Assembly: GCF_000009765.2 (NCBI RefSeq)
Contig: NC_003155.5
Span: 5,270,001-5,334,000, forward strand
Source of the DNA: Streptomyces avermitilis MA-4680 = NBRC 14893
GTDB taxonomy: Bacteria; Actinomycetota; Actinomycetes; Streptomycetales; Streptomycetaceae
Direction: 5' to 3'
Length of the DNA: 64,000 bases
The number at the start of each line of letters is the position of its first letter. The stretch's first letter is position 1. The notes under the pieces are model-generated. The model did not search any database, was not told the DNA's origin, and worked only from the letters and a program-made list of their open reading frames with translations. Both the position numbers and the translations under genes were made by a program. Positions 15,972-23,711 of this stretch are shown here, one piece after another.

Positions 15972-17933
15972 GTGGCTGACGTACCTGCCGATCTTGCCGC
16001 AGTGTGGCCACGCGTACTCGAGCAACTCCTCGGCGAGGGCCGCGGCCAGGGTGTCGAGGTCAAGGACGAGCACTGGATCAAGCGCTGCCAGCCGCTGGCC
16101 CTGGTCGCCGACACCGCTCTGCTCGCCGTACCGAACGAGTTTGCGAAGGGCGTTCTCGAAGGCCGCCTCGCGCCGATCGTCAGCGAGACACTGAGCCGCG
16201 AGTGCGGTCGCCCGATCCGCATCGCAATCACTGTCGACGACTCCGCGGGCGAGCCGCCGGCGTCGGCGTCCCCCGCCCCGCCGCGCTACGAGGAGCCCGA
16301 GCTCCCCTCCGGCCCCGGCCAGGGCCGTGACCCGTACGAGAGCCGGGGGCGCGAGGGATACGAGGGGTACGGTCGTCACCGCGCCGACGACCACCGGCAG
16401 GGCCACAACGACCGCCACCAGGGCGGCCCCGGCGACCAGCTGCCTCCGTCCCGCGGGGACCAGCTCCCGACCGCGCGGCCCGCGTACCCGGACTACCAGC
16501 GCCCCGAGCCGGGCGCCTGGCCGCGGCCGTCGCAGGACGACTACGGCTGGCAGCAGCAGCGCCTCGGCTTCCCCGAGCGCGACCCGTACGCGTCGCCGTC
16601 GCAGGACTACCGCCCGCAGTCGATGGACCGTCCGTCGTACGACCAGGACCGGCCCTCGTACGACCATGACCGGCCGTCATACGACCATGACCGGCCCTCG
16701 TACGAGCAGCAGCGAGCGGACTACGACCAGCAGCGGTCCGACTACGACAAGCGTCCCGATCGCCGCAACATCCCGGACTCGTCCCCCGGCAGTGGTCATG
16801 TGCACCGCGGCGGCCCGGTCGGTTCCGCGCTGCCCGCCTCCAGCGGCGCCCCCGGTCCGCTGGCCGCGCAGCCCGCGCCGGCCACCGGACCCGGCGAGCC
16901 CACCGCGCGCCTGAACCCCAAATACCTCTTCGACACCTTCGTCATCGGTGCCTCGAACCGCTTCGCGCACGCCGCCGCGGTCGCCGTCGCCGAGGCGCCG
17001 GCGAAGGCGTACAACCCCCTCTTCATCTACGGGGAGTCGGGGCTCGGCAAGACGCACCTGCTGCACGCGATCGGGCACTACGCGCGCAGCCTCTACCCGG
17101 GCACGCGTGTGCGGTACGTGAGCTCCGAGGAGTTCACCAACGAGTTCATCAACTCCATCCGCGACGGCAAGGGCGACAGCTTCCGCAAGCGGTACCGGGA
17201 GATGGACATCCTTCTGGTCGACGACATCCAGTTCCTGGCGGACAAGGAGTCGACGCAGGAGGAGTTCTTCCACACCTTCAACACGCTCCACAACGCGAAC
17301 AAGCAGATCGTGCTCTCCAGCGACCGGCCGCCGAAGCAGCTGGTGACCCTGGAGGACCGGCTGCGGAACCGTTTCGAGTGGGGTCTGATCACCGACGTCC
17401 AGCCGCCCGAGCTGGAGACCCGTATCGCGATCCTTCGTAAGAAGGCGGTGCAGGAGCAGCTCAACGCCCCGCCGGAGGTGCTGGAGTTCATCGCCTCGCG
17501 GATCTCCCGCAACATCCGTGAGCTGGAGGGCGCGCTGATCCGGGTGACGGCGTTCGCGTCGCTCAACCGGCAGCCGGTGGACCTTGGGTTGACGGAGATC
17601 GTCCTCAAGGACCTGATCCCGGGCGGCGAGGACTCGGCACCGGAGATCACCGCGCCCGCGATCATGGCGGCCACGGCCGACTACTTCGGGCTGACGGTGG
17701 AGGACCTGTGCGGCACCTCGCGCGGGCGCGCCCTGGTGACCGCCCGCCAGATCGCCATGTACCTGTGCCGCGAGCTGACGGACCTCTCCCTGCCGAAGAT
17801 CGGCGCCCAGTTCGGCGGCCGCGACCACACGACCGTCATGCACGCCGACCGCAAGATCCGCGCGCTGATGGCCGAGCGGCGCTCCATCTACAACCAGGTC
17901 ACCGAGCTGACCAACCGCATCAAGAACGGCTGA
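15972..17933 (+). CDS. dnaA: Chromosomal replication initiator DnaA
   Basis: DnaA binds DnaA boxes in oriC and melts the duplex in its ATP form. At 653 aa it is larger than E. coli DnaA (467) because domain II is greatly expanded (about residues 90-310), acidic and Pro/Arg/Tyr-rich. That region includes six tandem heptads of the DRPSYDH type at about 219-260. Domain III has Walker A GESGLGKTHLL and Walker B ILLVDDIQFLADKEST. Domain IV ends with LSLPKIGAQFGGRDHTTVMH, the DnaA-box-reading helix-turn-helix. GTG 15972 was chosen because the domain I sequence ADVPADLAAVWPRVLEQL starts there. Confidence 0.98.
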   Translation: MADVPADLAAVWPRVLEQLLGEGRGQGVEVKDEHWIKRCQPLALVADTALLAVPNEFAKGVLEGRLAPIVSETLSRECGRPIRIAITVDDSAGEPPASASPAPPRYEEPELPSGPGQGRDPYESRGREGYEGYGRHRADDHRQGHNDRHQGGPGDQLPPSRGDQLPTARPAYPDYQRPEPGAWPRPSQDDYGWQQQRLGFPERDPYASPSQDYRPQSMDRPSYDQDRPSYDHDRPSYDHDRPSYEQQRADYDQQRSDYDKRPDRRNIPDSSPGSGHVHRGGPVGSALPASSGAPGPLAAQPAPATGPGEPTARLNPKYLFDTFVIGASNRFAHAAAVAVAEAPAKAYNPLFIYGESGLGKTHLLHAIGHYARSLYPGTRVRYVSSEEFTNEFINSIRDGKGDSFRKRYREMDILLVDDIQFLADKESTQEEFFHTFNTLHNANKQIVLSSDRPPKQLVTLEDRLRNRFEWGLITDVQPPELETRIAILRKKAVQEQLNAPPEVLEFIASRISRNIRELEGALIRVTAFASLNRQPVDLGLTEIVLKDLIPGGEDSAPEITAPAIMAATADYFGLTVEDLCGTSRGRALVTARQIAMYLCRELTDLSLPKIGAQFGGRDHTTVMHADRKIRALMAERRSIYNQVTELTNRIKNG

Positions 17934-17954
17934 CAGCCACCGCAGCACGTCGCT

Positions 17955-17989
17955 GAGGGCGCCCCGGGACGATTCCCGAGGGCGCCCTC
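17955..17989 (+). terminator. dnaA terminator hairpin
   Basis: GAGGGCGCCC CGGGA / TCCCG A GGGCGCCCTC folds into a 15-bp stem with one bulge and loop CGAT, 21 bp after the dnaA stop, followed by TCTTCGTCTTCCC. It separates dnaA transcription from oriC. Confidence 0.85.
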
Positions 17990-18134
17990 TTCGTCTTCCC
18001 AAGGGCCCCTTCGGCCTCTCCGAGGGCGGCAAGGCGTCCTCCGCCTGCTGCTGCCGAAGGCCCGCTTCGAAGGCCCGCTCGCTACTCCCAAAGGCCCGCT
18101 CACTGCTTCCGAGAGCGTTCAGCGCCGTTCCCCA

Positions 18135-18202
18135 GGACGTCTTTCGCCGGTCCTGAGGCGTCTTTCGCCGCTCTCAAGGACGTTCTTCGCCGCTTCCGAG
18201 GC
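18135..18202. repeat. Degenerate tandem repeat between dnaA and the oriC box array
   Basis: Three degenerate copies of a roughly 22-base unit of the form GACGTCTTTCGCCG(G/C)T are seen (GGACGTCTTTCGCCGG, GGCGTCTTTCGCCGC, GGACGTTCTTCGCCGC). A related AAGGCCCGCT motif recurs three times in the 90 bases before it. No coding potential is apparent. Confidence 0.5.
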
Positions 18203-18264
18203 CGCGTGCGGGGCGCCGACGGGCCGTGCACCGTCCACCCGCTGTTCGAATACGAGCCGAGTTA

Positions 18265-18785
18265 CGGCCGCCCTCCACAGATATGCGGACTTTCTCGCGT
18301 CCACACCCTGGGGACTGGGAAGTTGTCCAGATCGTGTCCACAGGGTGTGCTGTTAAAAGACCATCGTCCCAGCTCAACAGCTTGTGGATTGGTGGACAGA
18401 AGATCTCCACAGACTGTGGACAGAGTGATGATCCACAGCCTGTGCACCAAGTTGTCCACCGGCGGCCCACAGGCTGAGCCCCGTTGTCCCCAGCAAAACC
18501 CAGCTTCTCCACACGGCTGTCCACTGTTCGGCAACGCGACGCGCCTGCTCACCGTGTCGAGTGAAAGGCGTCACACCAAGGTGCCGGGTTGGCCTGTGGG
18601 GAACGTGGGTAAAGCTGGGGACGGCGTTGGGGAGAAGTGCCCCAAGCCTGTGCATCGAGTGTGCAGAACTTTTCGCTGTCCACAGATGACCCCGGTTGTC
18701 CACCGCCTCCACCCACAGGGTCAGTGGACAAAATTTGGGGCCTGACCTGCGAAAACGAGGTTATCCACGGTTTCCACAGGCCCTA
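18265..18785. other. oriC: Chromosomal origin of replication oriC (DnaA-box array)
   Basis: In the 1.09-kb gap between dnaA and dnaN, about 20 nine-base DnaA boxes in both orientations lie within some 520 bp. Clear examples are TTCTCCACA 18505, CTGTCCACA 18676, GTGTCCACA 18334, TGTGGACAG 18415, ATCTCCACA 18403, TGATCCACA 18429, TTGTCCACC 18452 and 18696, AGTGGACAA 18723, TTATCCACG 18761 and GTTTCCACA 18770. The local consensus is TTGTCCACA, the GC-adapted Streptomyces form. The relatively AT-rich patch at about 18725-18805 may help unwinding. No E. coli-like AT-rich 13-mers were seen. Confidence 0.95.
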
Positions 18786-19023
18786 CTACTACTCCCAACT
18801 AGAGAGAGCTGGGAATCCGCTTCGAAGGGGGCCCTGTGCACAACTCGCTGTCTCGGCCCCGGCTGCCGCTCGACGCGACTTGACCCAGGGCGGCAACGAC
18901 TGTCAGTGCGGTGCGTCAGACTGGTCACCGGTGTCCTGCCCCTCACAGGGATCGACGACACCGAGTCAGACGACGAAGGCCAGGCAGGGCGAGAGCGCCG
19001 GCAATAGCAGGAGGCGGCTTACG

Positions 19024-20154
19024 GTGAAGATCCGGGTGGAACGCGACGTACTCGCGGAGGCAGTGGCCTGGGCGGCTCGCAGCCTCCCGGCACGACCGCC
19101 GGCGCCTGTCCTCGCCGGCCTCCTGCTGAGGGCCGAGGACGGGGCTCTCAGCCTCTCCAGCTTCGACTACGAGGTCTCCGCACGCGTGTCGGTGGAGGCG
19201 GAGGTCGAGGAGGACGGCACGGTCCTCGTGTCGGGCCGTCTGCTCGCCGACATCTGTCGCGCCCTCCCCAACCGGCCGGTGGAGATTTCCACAGACGGTG
19301 TACGGGCGACGGTGGTCTGCGGCTCCTCCCGCTTCACCCTCCACACCCTGCCGGTGGAGGAGTACCCGGCGCTCCCGCAGATGCCGAACGCCACGGGCAC
19401 CGTCCCCGGTGAGGTCTTCGCGTCCGCCGCCGCCCAGGTGGCCATCGCCGCCGGGCGCGACGACACGCTGCCCGTCCTCACCGGTGTGCGCATCGAGATC
19501 GAGGGCGACACGGTCACCCTGGCGTCCACCGACCGCTACCGCTTCGCGGTCCGCGAGTTCCTGTGGAAGCCGGAGAACCCGGATGCGTCCGCGGTCGCCC
19601 TGGTGCCCGCCAAGACCCTCCTGGACACCGCCAAGGCGCTCACCAGCGGCGACAGCGTCACCCTGGCGCTGTCCGGCTCGGGGTCGGGCGAGGGCCTGAT
19701 CGGCTTCGAGGGCGCGGGGCGGCGTACGACCACGCGTCTGCTGGAGGGTGACCTCCCGAAGTACCGCACGCTGTTCCCGACGGAGTTCAACTCCATCGCC
19801 GTCATCGAGACCGCCCCCTTCGTGGAGGCCGTCAAGCGCGTGGCCCTCGTCGCCGAGCGCAACACCCCGGTGCGGCTCAGCTTCGAGCAGGGCGTGCTCA
19901 TCCTGGAGGCGGGCTCCAGCGACGACGCACAGGCTGTGGAAAGGGTCGACGCGCAGCTGGACGGCGACGACATCTCCATCGCCTTCAACCCGACCTTCCT
20001 GCTGGACGGCCTGAGCGCCATCGACTCCCCGGTGGCACAGCTCTCCTTCACGACGTCCACGAAGCCCGCTCTGCTGTCCGGCAAGCCGGCCGTGGACGCC
20101 GAGGCGGACGAGGCCTACAAGTACCTGATCATGCCGGTGCGCCTCAGCGGCTGA
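19024..20154 (+). CDS. dnaN: DNA polymerase III beta sliding clamp
   Basis: The 376-aa ring-forming processivity clamp has three repeated clamp folds. It starts KIRVERDVLAEAVAWAARSL and ends with the conserved YKYLIMPVRLSG. The middle domain carries VLTGVRIEIEGDTVTLASTD and the third PVRLSFEQGVLILEAGSSD. GTG 19024 is preceded by AGGAGG at nine bases, which decides this start over the open frame running back into oriC. Confidence 0.98.
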   Translation: MKIRVERDVLAEAVAWAARSLPARPPAPVLAGLLLRAEDGALSLSSFDYEVSARVSVEAEVEEDGTVLVSGRLLADICRALPNRPVEISTDGVRATVVCGSSRFTLHTLPVEEYPALPQMPNATGTVPGEVFASAAAQVAIAAGRDDTLPVLTGVRIEIEGDTVTLASTDRYRFAVREFLWKPENPDASAVALVPAKTLLDTAKALTSGDSVTLALSGSGSGEGLIGFEGAGRRTTTRLLEGDLPKYRTLFPTEFNSIAVIETAPFVEAVKRVALVAERNTPVRLSFEQGVLILEAGSSDDAQAVERVDAQLDGDDISIAFNPTFLLDGLSAIDSPVAQLSFTTSTKPALLSGKPAVDAEADEAYKYLIMPVRLSG

Positions 20155-20167
20155 TGCCCGGCGGCCT

Positions 20168-20187
20168 GGCCGGGCAGACGCCCGGCC
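20168..20187 (+). terminator. Hairpin after dnaN
   Basis: GGCCGGGC-AGAC-GCCCGGCC, a perfect 8-bp GC stem 13 bp after the dnaN stop codon, without a T-tract. Confidence 0.5.
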
Positions 20188-20303
20188 GGACCCCGTCGCG
20201 CCCGGCGGCGCGCCGCGCCCCCTCGGATGACGCCGCAGGTGAGGGCGTACGTATGAGCGCGTATGCCCACAGGTGTGCATGAGCGTCCGGGTTTAGGCTC
20301 GGA

Positions 20304-20334
20304 CGCGGGTACGAAAGTGCCTTTCGCGGGTACG
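20304..20334. promoter_or_regulatory. Paired repeat upstream of gnd
   Basis: Two direct copies of CGCGGGTACG (20304-20313 and 20325-20334) flank and overlap a small inverted repeat CGAAAG-TGC-CTTTCG. They lie 40-70 bp before the gnd ATG. This is a candidate regulator site; no factor can be named. Confidence 0.3.
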
Positions 20335-20373
20335 CAGTGCCCTCATGCCACGTCGCAACCTAAGGAACAACTG

Positions 20374-21249
20374 ATGGAGCTCGGTCTCGTCGGCCTCGGC
20401 AAGATGGGCGGCAACATGCGCGAGCGGATCCGCCGCGCAGGTCACACCGTCATCGGATACGACCGCAACCCGGACGTCGCCGATGTCCACAGCCTCGAAG
20501 AGCTTGTGGGCAAGCTCAAGGGCCCGCGCGTGGTGTGGGTGATGGTCCCCGCCGGTGCCGCGACGCAGTCCACCGTCGACGAGCTGGGCGAGCTCCTGGA
20601 GCCCGGCGACATCGTCGTGGACGGCGGGAACTCGCGCTGGACGGACGATGAGAAGCACGCGGAGGAGCTGGCCGCCAAGGGCATCGGGTTCGTCGACTGC
20701 GGCGTCTCCGGCGGCGTCTGGGGCCTGCAGAACGGCTATGCGCTGATGTACGGCGGCGACGCCGAGAACATCGCCAAGGTGCAGCCGATCTTCGACGCGC
20801 TCAAGCCCGAGGGCGACTTCGGCGCCGTACACGCGGGCAAGGTCGGCGCGGGCCACTTCTCGAAGATGGTCCACAACGGCATCGAGTACGCCATGATGCA
20901 GGCCTACGCCGAAGGCTGGGAGCTGCTCGAGAAGGTCGACTCGGTCACGGACGTCCGCGAGGTCTTCAGGTCCTGGCAGGAGGGCACGGTCATCCGTTCC
21001 TGGCTGCTCGACCTGGCGGTCAACGCCCTCGACGGGGACGAGCACCTGGAGAAGCTGCGCGGCTACGCCGAGGACTCCGGCGAGGGCCGCTGGACGGTGG
21101 AGGCCGCCATCGACAACGCGGTCCCGCTGCCGGCGATCACGGCGTCGCTGTTCGCGCGGTTCGCCTCGCGGCAGGACGATTCGCCGCAGATGAAGATGAT
21201 CGCCGCGCTGCGGAACCAGTTCGGCGGCCACGCGGTCGAGAAGAAGTAA
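20374..21249 (+). CDS. gnd: 6-phosphogluconate dehydrogenase, short (GntZ/YqeC-like) type
   Basis: This enzyme oxidatively decarboxylates 6-phosphogluconate to ribulose 5-phosphate. The N-terminal Rossmann motif is GLVGLGKMGGNMRERI, followed by VVDGGNSRWTDD and the substrate/catalytic segment CGVSGGVWGLQNGYALMYGG. The catalytic Lys/Asn block VGAGHFSKMVHNGIEY follows. At 291 aa it belongs to the short class, often NAD-linked, rather than the roughly 470-aa NADP class; cofactor preference is not decided by eye. AAGGA precedes the ATG at 20374. Its position between dnaN and recF is typical of Streptomyces and probably a fixed insertion into the ancestral dnaN-recF order. Confidence 0.93.
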   Translation: MELGLVGLGKMGGNMRERIRRAGHTVIGYDRNPDVADVHSLEELVGKLKGPRVVWVMVPAGAATQSTVDELGELLEPGDIVVDGGNSRWTDDEKHAEELAAKGIGFVDCGVSGGVWGLQNGYALMYGGDAENIAKVQPIFDALKPEGDFGAVHAGKVGAGHFSKMVHNGIEYAMMQAYAEGWELLEKVDSVTDVREVFRSWQEGTVIRSWLLDLAVNALDGDEHLEKLRGYAEDSGEGRWTVEAAIDNAVPLPAITASLFARFASRQDDSPQMKMIAALRNQFGGHAVEKK

Positions 21250-21286
21250 TCCACAGATCCACGGGCCGACGGGCCGTGGATCCACA
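21247..21286. promoter_or_regulatory. DnaA-box-like pair around a hairpin, gnd-recF gap
   Basis: TAATCCACA at 21247-21255 and GGATCCACA at 21278-21286 flank or overlap an inverted repeat GATCCACGG...CCGTGGATC (21256-21264 / 21274-21282). It could be a gnd terminator; the DnaA-box resemblance is partial. Confidence 0.4.
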
Positions 21287-21311
21287 CCCTGGGGGAGGTC
21301 GGCGAACGACC

Positions 21312-22433
21312 ATGCACGTCACGCATCTGTCGCTGGCCGACTTCCGCTCGTACGCCCGGGTCGAGGTCCCGCTCGACCCGGGCGTCACCGCCTTCGTGGG
21401 ACCCAACGGGCAGGGCAAGACGAACCTCGTCGAGGCGGTCGGCTATCTCGCCACCCTCGGCAGCCACCGGGTCTCGTCCGACGCGCCCCTGGTCCGCATG
21501 GGCGCCGAACGCGCGATCATCCGGGCCCAGGTCCGGCAGGACGAGCGCCGGCAGCTCGTCGAGCTGGAGCTGAACCCGGGCAAGGCCAATCGCGCTCGCA
21601 TCAACAGGTCCTCGCAGGTCAGACCCCGTGACGTGCTGGGCATCGTACGTACTGTCCTGTTCGCCCCGGAGGACCTCGCGCTGATCAAGGGCGACCCCGG
21701 GGAGCGGCGCCGTTTCCTCGACGAGCTGATCACCGCCCGCTCCCCGCGCATGGCCGGCGTCCGTTCCGACTACGAGCGGGTCCTCAAGCAGCGCAACACC
21801 CTCCTCAAGACGGCCGCGCTGGCCCGCCGGCACGGCGGCCGTTCCATGGATCTGTCCACCCTCGACGTGTGGGACCAGCACCTCGCCCGCGCCGGCGCCG
21901 AACTGCTCGCCCAGCGCCTGGACCTGATCGCCGCGCTCCAGCCGCTCGCCGACAAGGCGTACGAACAGCTGGCACCCGGCGGCGGCCCGATCGCCCTGGA
22001 GTACAAGCCGTCCGCCCCGGGTGAGGCCCACACGCGGGACGCCCTCTACGAGCAGTTGATGGCCGCGCTCGCCGAGGCCCGCAAGCAGGAGATCGAGAGG
22101 GGCGTCACCCTGGTGGGTCCCCAACGTGACGAACTTCTCCTCAAGCTCGGCCAGCTTCCGGCAAAGGGATACGCGTCACACGGCGAGTCCTGGTCGTACG
22201 CGCTGGCGCTGCGCCTGGCGTCGTACGACCTCCTGCGCGCCGAGGGGAACGAGCCGGTGCTCGTCCTCGACGACGTCTTCGCCGAGCTGGACACCCGCAG
22301 AAGAGAGCGCCTCGCGGAACTCGTCGCCCCGGGAGAGCAGGTGCTGGTGACCGCCGCGGTCGACGACGACGTGCCGGGGGTCCTGGCGGGAACGCGGTAC
22401 ACCGTGTCCGAGGGGACCGTGGAGCGCGTATGA
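21312..22433 (+). CDS. recF: DNA replication and repair ATPase RecF
   Basis: RecF, with RecO and RecR, helps load RecA at single-strand gaps. The 373-aa SMC-like ATPase shows Walker A FVGPNGQGKTNLVEAVGYL near residue 30, the ABC signature region (YASHGESWSYALALRLAS) and Walker B PVLVLDDVFAELD near the C-terminus. The start is MHVTHLSLADFRSYARVEV, the family N-terminus, with GGGGGAGG upstream. The stop overlaps the DUF721 start by 4 bp. Confidence 0.97.
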   Translation: MHVTHLSLADFRSYARVEVPLDPGVTAFVGPNGQGKTNLVEAVGYLATLGSHRVSSDAPLVRMGAERAIIRAQVRQDERRQLVELELNPGKANRARINRSSQVRPRDVLGIVRTVLFAPEDLALIKGDPGERRRFLDELITARSPRMAGVRSDYERVLKQRNTLLKTAALARRHGGRSMDLSTLDVWDQHLARAGAELLAQRLDLIAALQPLADKAYEQLAPGGGPIALEYKPSAPGEAHTRDALYEQLMAALAEARKQEIERGVTLVGPQRDELLLKLGQLPAKGYASHGESWSYALALRLASYDLLRAEGNEPVLVLDDVFAELDTRRRERLAELVAPGEQVLVTAAVDDDVPGVLAGTRYTVSEGTVERV

Positions 22434-22975
22434 GCGACACCCCCGCACAGACTCCCGAGCCTTCGAAGAAGACGCCCGAACCCTCCGGAGTGGACCTCGC
22501 GCGCGTGGCGCTCAGAGCGGCCAAGGAGCAGGCACGCGCGCGTGGGGACGCCGCACAGCAGAAGAGGCAGGCGCGGCGCGGCGGCCTGCGCTCCGGCGCG
22601 CGCGCCGACGGCCGCGACCCCATGGCGCTCGGCGCGGCGATCAACCGGCTGCTCACGGAGCGTGGCTGGGAGACCCCGGCCGCGGTGGGCGGGGTGATGG
22701 GGCGCTGGCCGCAGATCGTCGGGGAGGACCTCGCCAAGCACTGTGTGCCGCAGCGGTACGACGAGGACGAGCGTGTTCTGACCGTGCAGTGCGACTCCAC
22801 GGCCTGGGCGACGCAGCTTCGGCTGCTGGCCCCGCAGCTGGTCGCCCGCCTCAACGAGGACCTCGGGCACGGCACCGTGCGGCTGCTCAAGGTGCAGGGG
22901 CCCGGCGGCCCCGCCCGCCGTTACGGCCCCCTGCGCGCCCCTGGGAGCACGGGCCCCGGCGACACCTACGGGTGA
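22430..22975 (+). CDS. DUF721 (DciA-like) protein
   Basis: The 181-aa protein of the DUF721 family lies between recF and gyrB in most actinobacteria. The conserved core is at about 70-150: INRLLTERGWETPAAVGGVM, WPQIVGEDLAKHCVPQ, VLTVQCDSTAWATQLRLL. The N-terminal 65 residues are charged, Ala/Arg-rich and likely disordered. Related DUF721 proteins (DciA) support loading of the replicative helicase in bacteria without DnaC, so a replication role is plausible; this is inference from the family. It is translationally coupled to recF (ATGA). Confidence 0.9.
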   Translation: MSDTPAQTPEPSKKTPEPSGVDLARVALRAAKEQARARGDAAQQKRQARRGGLRSGARADGRDPMALGAAINRLLTERGWETPAAVGGVMGRWPQIVGEDLAKHCVPQRYDEDERVLTVQCDSTAWATQLRLLAPQLVARLNEDLGHGTVRLLKVQGPGGPARRYGPLRAPGSTGPGDTYG

Positions 22976-23711
22976 CCGGCAGCGGCTCGAGCCCGTCGGC
23001 AACGGGTGATCGGGCCGGGTCCCGCCGTCCCTCCAGAGCTGATCAGGACCGGCCTGAGCCGCCGTTCGCGGCGGACCTGGGGCAGGCCCTGGCCGCTGTC
23101 CGGGCCTGCCCGGCACCGGGCCCTGACCGACCTTCGGAGCCGCCTGGGACCGGCTCGAACAGTGGTCCGCGGCCGGCGGACACGGAACGGGTCCTGGCCA
23201 TTGGCCCCCCGCCGACCGGTACGGCGAGCTGTCGGCCCCCGGCCGAACCAGGACGACGGCGGAGCCCTCGGCTCCGGCTGAATCAGGACCGCGGAGCCCT
23301 CGCTCGGAGCCGCCCGGGACCGGCCCCGAGTCGTCGCTCATCGCTTGCCACGACCGGCCCACGCCGTCGGCCGGGGCCGACCGCGTGCGGTTGCGAAGAT
23401 CTTCCTGACTCCGCAGTAGCCAAGGGTTGACACCCGGAAGCGCTGAGTGCCTCTGTGAGCCTCTTGGAGCCCCGTTCCGTATATGGGGAGTCGGCCGAGA
23501 CCGGTTGAGGGCGGCACATGCGGACTCAGGTACCGGCAAACCCCCATCACTGTCGGCGCTACCGGTAGACTGGAAGCTAATCCCGCCCCACTAGTGGGGA
23601 CCTTCGGGAAATGGTGTGCAACGCTGACTAAGGCTTACCAACGCAACACGCCGCAGCCGCTCCGGCCACCCGCCGGGAGATCGGCTTGTGCTGTGCCAGA
23701 AAGGGCGCTTC
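22976..23711. other. Long gyrB upstream region
   Basis: 736 bp without a convincing gene. The first 400 bp consist of degenerate GC-rich motifs recurring many times (ATCAGGACCG, CGGAGCCCTCG, TCGGAGCCGCC(T/C)GGGACCGG). Nearer the gene lie a TTGACA at 23427-23432 and a perfect 14-bp palindrome CCCCACTAGTGGGG at 23586-23599. gyrBA is supercoiling-responsive in Streptomyces, so a regulatory leader is expected here. Confidence 0.5.

Noticed and set aside
18637..19023. Upstream extension of the dnaN frame into oriC
   Set aside because: The GTG at 19024 has an ideal ribosome site and begins the conserved clamp sequence. The upstream part overlaps DnaA boxes.
22789..23430. Possible protein from 22789 into the gyrB leader
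   Set aside because: It overlaps DUF721 in another frame, and the rest is Arg/Pro/Gly repeat sequence without a ribosome site.
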